From Ignavibacteriota bacterium (GTDB lineage Bacteria; Bacteroidota; Ignavibacteria; Tepidaquicellales; Tepidaquicellaceae): a stretch of DNA of 11,148 nt. The translations under genes and the position numbers were made by a program. This document shows, one piece after another, positions 1 through 7,500 of this stretch. Below the pieces are notes generated by a model, which worked only from the letters and a program-made list of their open reading frames with translations, did no database searches and was not told where the DNA came from. The stretch covers positions 4,366-15,513 of the forward strand of contig PNBM01000122.1 of NCBI GenBank assembly GCA_003135995.1. Reading direction: 5' to 3'. Every line of letters starts with the position of its first letter. Position 1 is the first letter of the stretch.

Positions 1-1
1 A

Positions 2-442
2 TCCAAAAATAATGGTATTAACTGGGTAATAAAAAATCAAGGCTTCACTTTAATTCCAACTATAAACTCTTTGTCAATATCTAATGGTTATATTTTCTCC
101 GGTACACTTGCTCATTCAGTATGGCTTCGTTCATATTCTGAAATAACCGGAATACAGAAGATCTCCGAACTCGTTCCGTCTTCATATTTTTTGTCACAAA
201 ATTATCCAAATCCGTTTAATCCCATAACGAACATTCGTTACGAATTACTGAAAAGCGGATTAGTTAATCTCGTTGTGTTTGATGTGCTCGGACGCGAAAT
301 CGAGTTACTCGTAAATGAAAAGCAAAATGCCGGAACTTATGAAATAACATTTAATGCCTCACAATATTCAAGCGGAATTTATTTTTATAGATTAACAACT
401 GACAACTTCAGTGATACAAAGAAAATGTTGATGATAAAATAG
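2..442 (+). CDS. Secreted propeller-type protein with T9SS type A sorting domain (3' end only)
   Basis: The reading frame is open from the left edge of the window, so this is the last 146 residues of a longer protein whose start lies outside; the internal TTG at 71 is not a credible start. The first residues, SKNNGINW, look like a BNR/Ycf48-type repeat (S-x-x-x-G-x-x-W), followed by a last blade-like strand, GYIFSGT. Residues about 58-146 are a type A T9SS C-terminal domain: YPNPFNP, then VVFDVLGREIELLVNE, then SSGIYFYRL and a terminal KKMLMIK. In this family the domain directs an exported protein through the outer membrane by the type IX system and is usually removed or used for surface anchoring. 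Its last 22 residues closely resemble those of the protein at 8617-10716, so the two are probably paralogues. The domain assignment is firm; the cargo function is unknown. Confidence 0.9.
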   Translation, partial: SKNNGINWVIKNQGFTLIPTINSLSISNGYIFSGTLAHSVWLRSYSEITGIQKISELVPSSYFLSQNYPNPFNPITNIRYELLKSGLVNLVVFDVLGREIELLVNEKQNAGTYEITFNASQYSSGIYFYRLTTDNFSDTKKMLMIK

Positions 443-472
443 CGATGCTATTTTTCCGGTGTACGTTTTGTG

Positions 473-504
473 TCAATCCCGATAGTGAAGCCTATCGGGA
501 TTGA
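473..504. terminator. 13-bp perfect hairpin between convergent genes, probable bidirectional terminator
   Basis: Bases 473-485 (TCAATCCCGATAG) pair perfectly with 492-504 around a 6-nt loop. The hairpin lies 30 bp after the stop of the plus-strand gene ending at 442 and 54 bp beyond the stop of the minus-strand gene ending at 558, where a shared terminator is expected. The T-rich tract is weak: on the plus strand TTTT begins only 7 bases after the stem, and on the minus strand there is none next to it. Termination is therefore inferred from position and stem strength. It could instead be a dispersed palindromic element. Confidence 0.55.
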
Positions 505-557
505 TGGCGCTTTTAAATAACGATAATTATTTAATCAATTACCCCGAAACCGTCTCC

Positions 558-1337
558 TTATCCTGCCCACGGAATTCCTTCTACTTTTTCCTGAAAATCT
601 TTTAATCTAATCCAGCCTGTATCGCCTGTATTTGTTTTAATAAAATACCAGTACAGTTCACTATTAGGATGTTCCTCATTGGAAACGCATTTTCCCGTAA
701 TCACGGCTTTAAGTATATTAATTTTTGCCCCGGTTTTAACTTTAACCGAGACATCCGCATTATCTTCGTGATTTTTGAGCAGCTCGAATGGTTCTTTTAC
801 GTTAATTGTATTTCCTTCATAAGGAGTGATATCTAAATTATATTCATCTTTGTATTTTTCTTTAAACCTTTTTGAGGATTCGTCATAAGTGCAAACAGCT
901 TCAGCTAACCAGAATCCCATCCAATCAGAAATTTTTATCGTTCCGTTTCCGGGAAATTCAAATTCATCAGACATAGTACTCAATGAACCAATTTTAATTA
1001 TTGATTTCCCGTCATACCTGAATAAATCGCAGTTTTGTTCCGGATCCACCCAGTATATCAAAGCAAGTTCTTTGAAGTCATCTTTTTTATCTAAATTGAC
1101 AAGCTTAAGGAAAGCATTTTCTTCAAAGTATGCAGTGTCTGAATAAGAAGCATTATTTACTTTGAGCGTGTATATACCCGAACCATATTTTATTTTTGCG
1201 TCTTTATAAACTTTAATCGAGACATTATCGGATTTTCCGTCCCCGTTCAAATCCGCGGTAAATGTTGTATCAGGACCGGCTTTAGCGGTTAAATAGAAAC
1301 TAAAAAACATTAAAAATAAAACGATTAAGATTTTCAT
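558..1337 (-). CDS. Small exported protein with acidic Ca-binding-like loop and SH3-like C-terminus
   Basis: A 259-residue protein of unknown function. Residues 1-20 form a clear Sec signal peptide (MKI, a hydrophobic core, then AKA) with likely cleavage before G21. Residues 29-37, in ADLNGDGKSDNVSI, make an EF-hand or VCBS/FG-GAP-like acidic loop (D-x-N-x-D-x-K-x-D) that could bind calcium. Residues about 40-180 are beta-rich with many aromatics and no family I recognise. Residues about 195-250 resemble a bacterial SH3 domain, including a [GDTGWIRLKDF] end typical of SH3b folds. There is no T9SS signal and no lipobox cysteine, so a periplasmic location is most likely. The ATG follows an AT-rich leader without a Shine-Dalgarno sequence; the signal peptide supports this start. 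The gene stands alone on the minus strand, with a candidate extended -10 upstream at 1421-1429. The coding call is firm; the SH3 and calcium suggestions are inference. Confidence 0.85.
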   Translation of the reverse strand: MKILIVLFLMFFSFYLTAKAGPDTTFTADLNGDGKSDNVSIKVYKDAKIKYGSGIYTLKVNNASYSDTAYFEENAFLKLVNLDKKDDFKELALIYWVDPEQNCDLFRYDGKSIIKIGSLSTMSDEFEFPGNGTIKISDWMGFWLAEAVCTYDESSKRFKEKYKDEYNLDITPYEGNTINVKEPFELLKNHEDNADVSVKVKTGAKINILKAVITGKCVSNEEHPNSELYWYFIKTNTGDTGWIRLKDFQEKVEGIPWAG

Positions 1338-1420
1338 AAGTATATGATTTAGGTTTAAAAATATATTTTGACTTCGCTTAATAATAATTCTAATTTTGGC
1401 TTGTGCTTATTAAAAGGTTA

Positions 1421-1429
1421 ATTATAACA
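1421..1429 (-). promoter_or_regulatory. Candidate extended -10 promoter element (TGTTATAAT)
   Basis: Read on the minus strand, these bases are TGTTATAAT, a perfect extended -10 (TG-n-TATAAT). It lies 83 bp from the ATG of the exported-protein gene at 1337, giving a leader of roughly 75-80 nt. No convincing -35 is present at the usual spacing. In an AT-rich gap such matches arise by chance, and the main sigma factor of Bacteroidota-like bacteria may not use this consensus, so the call is tentative. Confidence 0.3.
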
Positions 1430-1560
1430 AAATAAAACTGTACTTCCCCGAAACCTTTTGGACAATTATAGCATAAATTTAAGATATTGTTTTAACATTT
1501 TCAAGATTGTTATTTGATTGTTTATTATGATTATTTTTCCAATTTGTTTTTGAAAAGAAT

Positions 1561-1597
1561 AAAAAAAAGTCCGGTTAATTTTTCAACTAACCGGACT
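1561..1597 (-). terminator. Rho-independent terminator of the double-propeller gene
   Basis: Bases 1588-1597 and 1568-1577 form a perfect 10-bp stem (AGTCCGGTTA on the plus strand) with a 10-nt loop. On the minus strand the stem is followed directly by a run of eight U (plus-strand A run 1561-1568). It begins 33 bp after the stop codon at 1631. This is a textbook intrinsic terminator, and the asymmetry of the U tract shows that it serves the minus-strand gene. Confidence 0.88.
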
Positions 1598-1630
1598 AAT
1601 ATTAAAAGATAAATTAACTTACAAATATTT

Positions 1631-3835
1631 TTATTTAATAAGCATCATTTTCTTTACTGATGTAAATTCGTTTGATTCCAACTTATAGAAATATACTCCA
1701 CTCGATAGAGCTGAAGCATTAAAGTTGACAGCATAATTTCCGGGATTTTTTACATCATTAACAAGTGTTGCTACTTCTTTCCCGATAACATCATAAACCT
1801 TTAATGTAACTAATCCGGATTTCGGAATATTGAAACTGATTTTAGTTACAGGGTTGAATGGATTCGGGTAATTTTGGCTTAATGAATAAGTAGATGGAAC
1901 TTCATTTGTAATCGGAGTGACACCTGTAATTGGCAGACCATATCTTGATATGCCTCCGAGGCTTCTTACTCCCCAAATAGTAGCACCGGCTCTTGATTTT
2001 GTCATGTGGTAGAAAACACCCTTAGTTGAGTAATTTGGAGCCGCGTATTGCAAAGCCCAGTTCGTGCCATTGTTTGATGAAAAATAAATAGTGGTATCTT
2101 GTTTAGCCACCCACCAGGAAGTTTGTGCTCCCGTTATGCCCGCAATGGTTGTTGAGCCCACAAATGTTTGAGCAAGAGTTGTCCAGTTTGTTCCACTGTT
2201 TGTAGTGATTAATAAGCCCGGGGAAGTACCGGAGCCACCAGCGATTCCGAGCGTTGAACTGTTGAACCATGTTGCCGCTATTTCCGATAACGTAATTGTC
2301 TGTGTTGACCAGTTTGCTCCCATATTTGAAGAATATTGGAAATTAGCATCCCCGACAGGAGAGAACCAAACTTGCTGACCATATAAACATGCAGCATTAT
2401 TGTAAGTACCGCTTGTATTCGTAGTTGTAATTGTCGCCCATGACGACCAGTTTAAACCTGTATTGGTGCTTTTTAATAAATCCCAGGCACCACTTACAGG
2501 ATCACCGATAAAATAAGCATTAGAAGCAGATGTCATATAAATGTCATCACCAAATCCTGCGTGTGTATTTGCCAGTGTCCAGTTAGCCCCGCCATCCGAT
2601 GTTTGATAGATTGAAGTATTTGATCCGGCAACCCCTGTAACGATTGCTGTATTTGCATCCCATGCAAAAATACAATAATTTGTTATAGTAGTTGGAATGG
2701 TTCCGGTGACATTTGTCCAGGTGACACCTTGATTTGTGGTTCTTAAAACTTTACCACTTGCTCCACAAGTCCATGCAACGTTATCATCAACTGCAGATAC
2801 TGATTGTAATGCTGTTGTTACACCGGATGTTTGTTCTGTCCAGGTACCGGTTGGAACGGGCGATGGAAGAGTTTCTGTGTATTTCCATATTCCACCTGCA
2901 TATCCTGTTGCATATACTGTTAATTGATAACCTGTAATATTTGCACCAATATTCCAGATAGGTCCTGTGGTTTGAGTTCCATAAGTATATGATGATGGGA
3001 ATGTAGTTCCGTTATCGGTCGAATAAAAAATATCAGTCTGTGCAATCCAAAATCTTGTACCGAGGGATTGAAAATGTACATTAGAGCCTGTACCGGGAGC
3101 AGTGAACGCACTCCACGTTGCACCGGCATCTGTCGATTTTAAAGAAGCACTACCACTGGTAACAAATCCGATATTACCACTTACTGTAATACCTGTAGAT
3201 TGTGTTAAACCTGTAGTAGTTGTGGAAATCCAACTCGTTCCATAATTCGTACTTCTGTAAATATGGGCAGCATTTGTACCGAACCAAATATTATTGCCGC
3301 GTAAACACATTGCATTATCCCAGCCTGCTTCAGTTGATACCTGCGGGAGATATAATCCGGTGGAATCCCAGGTTGTTCCCGCGTTTGTGGTTTTCCATAA
3401 TGACCATCTTGCGCCTACAGGGTCACCATATGCAAATCCATTAGTTGCATCTTTAAACTGAATGTCATCAATATAACCACCAACCTGTGTGAATACCTGA
3501 GTCCAGTTTGTACCACCATTGGTAGTTTTGTAAATATAAGTGTCAGCAGGTGAACCTGCGACAATTATTGTATTGGCATCTATAGCACGTACAACATCAG
3601 CTCCGAAAGTTGTAGGGATTGGTGCCGCGGCTATGTTTGTCCAGTTAATTCCGCCGTTTGTAGGTTTCAAAATTTGTCCTGCATCACCTGAAATAAACGC
3701 CACATTAGCATCTACAACACTCACAGAACGAAGTATTGAAGTGACTCCTGAAGTTTGTACTGTCCACGTCTGTGCAGATAAATTTATTGCAAAAGCAAAA
3801 ACCATAAACATAGTTATGAGAGTAATTTTTTTCAT
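1631..3835 (-). CDS. Secreted duplicated Ycf48/BNR-like propeller protein with T9SS type A sorting domain
   Basis: A 734-residue exported protein. Residues 1-21 are a Sec signal peptide (MKKITLITMFM start, cleavage near LSA|Q). Residues about 23-320 and 331-635 are two homologous halves, each opening with TW-T-x-QTSGVT. They carry repeated T-x-x-G-x-x-W motifs (TTNGGTNW, TTNAGTTW, TTNQGVTW, TSDGGANW, TTNSGTNW), the hallmark of BNR/Ycf48-like beta-propellers. Residues 646-734 are a T9SS type A domain (YPNPFNP, KVYDVIGKEVATLVND, SSGVYFYKL, KKMMLIK). The protein is very rich in Thr, Ser, Asn and Gly. No Asp-box catalytic set of sialidases is complete, so enzymatic activity should not be assumed; binding or structural roles at the cell surface are plausible. 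The start is well supported: the plus-strand complement gives AAAAGGA upstream, about 8 nt from the ATG. It is flanked by its own terminator and candidate promoter, so is likely monocistronic. Confidence 0.93.
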   Translation of the reverse strand: MKKITLITMFMVFAFAINLSAQTWTVQTSGVTSILRSVSVVDANVAFISGDAGQILKPTNGGINWTNIAAAPIPTTFGADVVRAIDANTIIVAGSPADTYIYKTTNGGTNWTQVFTQVGGYIDDIQFKDATNGFAYGDPVGARWSLWKTTNAGTTWDSTGLYLPQVSTEAGWDNAMCLRGNNIWFGTNAAHIYRSTNYGTSWISTTTTGLTQSTGITVSGNIGFVTSGSASLKSTDAGATWSAFTAPGTGSNVHFQSLGTRFWIAQTDIFYSTDNGTTFPSSYTYGTQTTGPIWNIGANITGYQLTVYATGYAGGIWKYTETLPSPVPTGTWTEQTSGVTTALQSVSAVDDNVAWTCGASGKVLRTTNQGVTWTNVTGTIPTTITNYCIFAWDANTAIVTGVAGSNTSIYQTSDGGANWTLANTHAGFGDDIYMTSASNAYFIGDPVSGAWDLLKSTNTGLNWSSWATITTTNTSGTYNNAACLYGQQVWFSPVGDANFQYSSNMGANWSTQTITLSEIAATWFNSSTLGIAGGSGTSPGLLITTNSGTNWTTLAQTFVGSTTIAGITGAQTSWWVAKQDTTIYFSSNNGTNWALQYAAPNYSTKGVFYHMTKSRAGATIWGVRSLGGISRYGLPITGVTPITNEVPSTYSLSQNYPNPFNPVTKISFNIPKSGLVTLKVYDVIGKEVATLVNDVKNPGNYAVNFNASALSSGVYFYKLESNEFTSVKKMMLIK
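1931..3769 (-). repeat. Internal tandem duplication of a ~305-residue propeller unit
   Basis: The coding sequence of residues 23-320 (2876-3769) and of residues 331-635 (1931-2845) encode two homologous units. Matching landmarks in order are QTSGVTS/QTSGVTT, SVVDANVA/SAVDDNVA, IYKTTNGGTNW/IYQTSDGGANW, DDIQFKDATNGFAYGDPVG/DDIYMTSASNAYFIGDPVS, and N-A-M-C-L-R-G/N-A-A-C-L-Y-G. The halves are joined by a Pro-rich linker (LPSPVPTG, 323-330). The similarity weakens toward the end of each half. This is an old duplication diverged at protein level, not a recent DNA repeat. Confidence 0.8.
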
Positions 3836-3919
3836 ATCTCTTTCCTTTTAAGTTAATAAAACAATTAATTAAAAAATAAATTTAAATTTAACTCTATAAA
3901 ATTAATAATACTTTTATTA

Positions 3920-4107
3920 GTTAGCCAATATTATACCACATCTATTAAAACAAGTCTTAATTAAATTTATAATTTAATATTAACTAATTTTATAAGATTA
4001 ATCAATTTAAAAAAATTATTATTTATTTTACCCGAATTGGCTCATAAAATATGTAACAATAGTTACTTAGTTGCTATATTTCCGGTATAATATTTGTATT
4101 GGCTAAC
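3920..4107. repeat. Imperfect inverted repeat in the intergenic gap
   Basis: The left arm 3920-3937 reads GTTAGCCAATATTATACC. The complement of the right arm 4084-4107 reads GTTAGCCAA, then 6 extra bases, then TATTATACC. All 18 bases of the left arm are thus found in the right arm with one 6-nt insertion. The arms are about 146 bp apart, with no open reading frame between. Each arm contains a GGTATAAT element pointing outward from its own side: leftward in the left arm, rightward in the right arm. It could be divergent duplicated promoter sequence or the ends of a small decayed element. Confidence 0.5.
3930..3938 (-). promoter_or_regulatory. Candidate extended -10 promoter (TGGTATAAT) of the double-propeller gene
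   Basis: On the minus strand the bases read TGGTATAAT, a perfect extended -10. It lies 94 bp upstream of the ATG at 3835, which implies a leader of about 85-90 nt that ends in an AAAAGGA ribosome binding site. The -35 region has only a poor match, as expected for extended -10 promoters. The same arrangement (TG-n-TATAAT about 80-90 bp upstream) is seen before the gene starting at 1337. Confidence 0.4.
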
Positions 4108-4453
4108 ATATAATCACTAAAAGACGTCCAGGTTTGGATTTACCAAAAATATCGGAAAATTTTTATATACAGTAATTACTCCGGTTTTGCAGACTGTTGC
4201 AAACCTTGTTTTTGTTCTGTTTCAAAGTTTTTTCATTGAATGTTAAATATTTGAGTCACTGCATTTAAGTCGTTGCGAAGTTGGATTTTAAACAGATTTT
4301 GGAATTTTTAAAGTAATTCTCAATCAGTCATCATTTGAGATAATTATATAATTTAAAGGATAAAAATATTAAATAATCGTTTCTTTAATATTATCAGATT
4401 ATTTCATCTGAATATTGCAAATGGTACAGAACCCGGTTGGCAATTTTAAATGC

Positions 4454-4484
4454 AAAAAAAAGCCGGAAGCAAAAACTGTCGGCT
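4454..4484 (-). terminator. Intrinsic terminator of the Kelch/FnIII/dockerin gene
   Basis: AGCCG at 4461-4465 pairs with CGGCT at 4480-4484, extendable by one G-T pair, and on the minus strand the stem runs into an eight-U tract (plus-strand A run 4454-4461). It lies 30 bp beyond the stop codon at 4514. The stem is short, but its position and the U tract fit. It shares AGCCGGAAGCAAAA and the following CGGCTGTT with the terminator at 8562-8590. Confidence 0.75.
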
Positions 4485-4513
4485 GTTAAAATGGAATAAG
4501 ATAAAATTATGTT

Positions 4514-7500
4514 TTATTCGCTCTTTATTAAATTATTATTCTTTTTCATAATAAAAGTATTACCCATTTCTATCTTTTTTATTATCTGATTTTGCTTTCT
4601 TAAATCGGGTGGTAAAATCTCTAAAGTCGGAACAACTTTAGTTAATCCGTAGTTAGTTATCAGTAATGGAACATCTGCGGCATCAACAGATAAATCACCG
4701 TTGAAGTCACAGCTAAAGTATCCGATATTTCCATATTGATTGATGAAGTCATAAGCATCGGCAGCATCAATTGAACCGTCCTGATTTTCATCACCAACGA
4801 TTAATACCCAAACACTTCCAACCTGTTTCATATTGTCACCGTAAGCTTTGTTTGCCGCGGTTGTAAAATCATAGTTAACCGAGACATTTGTAATAAATGC
4901 TTGAGGAAGCTTACTCCATGTTTCAAGATGATTTCTGTGTCTTACGACAATGTAATAGTTTGCATTTGGAGCTTTTATAAATGTTAAAACGGCTGTTCCT
5001 GTTGCTGATATTAAAACTGTAATACTATCAACTAATGTATATGGTGAAGTTCCACCGGCAAGATATATCCTTACGGTATCAGTCACCTGTTGCACTCCAT
5101 CCCAGAATCCTTCAAGATAAACTTTTAAATTAAGTGTTAGATTTTGTAAAGTTCTGAAATTACAAATTGATGACCATGGACCTGAACCACTTGTATTTGA
5201 TGCATAAATTCTCCAATAGTATCTTGTTAATCCTGTTAATTTTCCGGCAGGAACGGTTAATTGTGAAGAAGTGACTCCTGTCGTATCAAACGCAGTTGTA
5301 GAAAATGTGCTGTCTGAAGAAACCTGAATCCTGTAACTAGTCGCATATGTAACATCATTCCAATCGAGCAATGGCGTTAAAGAAACACCCGTTGCATTAT
5401 TTGCAGGAAGCAGCAATGTCGGAGCAACCGGTACCGGAAACATTGTTGTAAAACTCCATACTGTACTAAACGAACCCCAACCTGTTTGATTCTTACCCTT
5501 AACCCTCCACCAATATTTCGTGTTATATGTTAAAGTAACGGATTTTAAAGTATCGGTTGCAGATGAATCTCTTAATACTCCGGTAACAAATGTTGAGTCC
5601 GTTGAAGTATATTCAAGCCAGTATTTATTTAAAGTAAGAACATCATTATTGAAAGGAATTTGATTATTATTGTTTTTAGAAATGTTTGGTATCGTCAAAA
5701 TTGTTTCAATAGCTTTGCGCCAGACAAATGTCAAATTAACCGGCTGTCCTGTTGTACCATTTGAAGGGGAAATAAGTACCGGAGGATTCGGGGCATTTGG
5801 TATTGTTGTAAAATTCCAGATTGTTGACCATGCGCCAGTCCCTGCAATATTAGAAGCATTAATTCTCCAGTAATATTTTGTCAAAGTTGTTAATTTTCCC
5901 GATGGAATATTAATGTTGGAAACTATTATTCCTGTTGAATCAATTGCTGTTGTTCCAAAAAGAGAATCAACAGAAACCTGAACCCTATAATTTGACACAT
6001 AAGTAACATCACTCCAATCGAGCGCAGGAGTTAACGAAATATCTATACTGCCTGTTGCTGGAGATATTATTATTGGTGAAACAGGTATTGGAACTATTGT
6101 AGTGAAATTCCAGACGTTGCTAAAATTGCCCCATCCTGTCTGATTCTTCGCTTTTACTCTCCAGAAATATTTAGTAATATAGTTAAGGCCTGATAAGGAT
6201 TTAACTGTATCAGTTAATAATGAATCTCTTGTAAGTACTGTTGCGAAAGTTGAATCCGTACCATATTCAAACCAATAGTTAGTTACAGCCAGTGGTGAAT
6301 TTCCTTTTTTATTATTATTACTTTTTTTATTTGTTAATAAGGTTTGGTCAATTGATTTAAACCAACAGAGTGAAAATGCTAAAGGCAGGTTTACGCTATT
6401 GTTTAAGGGAGATGCTAATACAACTATACTTGGAGCTCCAACAGTTTTGAAATAATAAGTTGAACTGAAAATACCCCAACCAGCAATATTTTTCGCTCTT
6501 ACTTTCCAATAATACTTTGTTAACACTGATAGATTTGTTAATACTTTTACCGAATCTGTTAATGTAGTATCATTCATAACTACATTTGTAAAACCTGTAT
6601 CAGTCGCAATAATTACATTATAGCCGGAAGCATATTGTGGTTTATTCCAAACTAAATTTAAATTTAGAGGATTACCTATAGAGTTATTCGCAGGAATTAA
6701 AAGCGATGGCGCTGTAGGAATTGGAACAATAGTAGTAAAATTCCATAAATTGGAATAATTGCTTGCTCCCCCGCCATTTGAAGCAGTTACCCGCCAGTAA
6801 TATAATATGTTATTTGTAAGTTTGCCTGATGGAACTGATATGGTTGTTCCTGGTACGTTTGCAGAATCAAAATTAATTGCAGCAAATGTGCTATCTGTTG
6901 AAATCTGAATCCTATATGAACTTGCTCCTGTAGATGAATTCCATATCATCGTTGGAATAACTGATACATTCACTGCTCCATTTGACGGCGAGTTCAGCGT
7001 CGGTGCCGACGGCGGTGGAATCACCACCGGGTTAAAATATAATCCGCCTGTATTTATATGACTCGAACCATTCCATCCACCCCATACTATCATCTTACTA
7101 CCTGTCCAAACTGCAGTATGCAAATATCTTGCTTCGGGTGCACCTGTTGTCGAAATTGAAGTCCACGTGTCTGCTATTACATTATAAATTTTACCGCTAT
7201 TCAAAAATCCGGCCCATGTATTTCCACCCCATACAATCATTTTAGTACCAGTCCAAATTGTTGTGAAAGATTCTGTTGCAGGATGTGCATTTACGGTCGA
7301 GGTCGCAGTCCATGTATCAGATTCAGGGTCATAAACACCTCCTGTATTAATTAACGCACCACCATTATTTCCACCCCAAATAACCATTTTACTTCCTGTC
7401 CATATTGCCGAGTGATATCTTCGTGCTGTCGGGGCATTTGTGGTTGATATCGCTGTCCAGGTATCAGTTGATGGGTCGTATATTCCACCGGTATTTAATA

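Larger units (their letters stand above)
3836..4513. other. 678-bp AT-rich intergenic region, no gene seen
   Basis: No coding frame with recognisable protein features lies here on either strand. The region holds a Shine-Dalgarno-like AAGG at 3844-3847 for the gene starting at 3835, a candidate minus-strand -10 at 3930-3938, an imperfect inverted repeat with arms at 3920-3937 and 4084-4107, and the terminator of the next gene at 4454-4484. I see nothing assignable between about 4110 and 4450. Confidence 0.6.

Noticed and set aside
889..1146. Plus-strand ORF of 85 codons antisense to the exported-protein gene
   Set aside because: Antisense to a gene with a signal peptide and conserved loop; no protein features of its own.
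542..1455. 10-bp direct repeat CCCCGAAACC at 542-551 and 1446-1455 flanking the exported-protein gene
   Set aside because: Too short and without matching flanks, other element ends or a transposase, so it is most likely chance.
1631..3835. Calling the propeller proteins sialidases because of BNR-type motifs
   Set aside because: The Ser-x-Asp-x-Gly-x-x-Trp-like repeats are shared by many propellers; no sialidase arginine triad or catalytic domain can be seen.
2734..3851. Several short ORFs in other frames across the double-propeller gene
   Set aside because: All are shadows of the minus-strand coding frame. The His-, Leu- and Tyr-rich sequences come from repeats read in the wrong frame.
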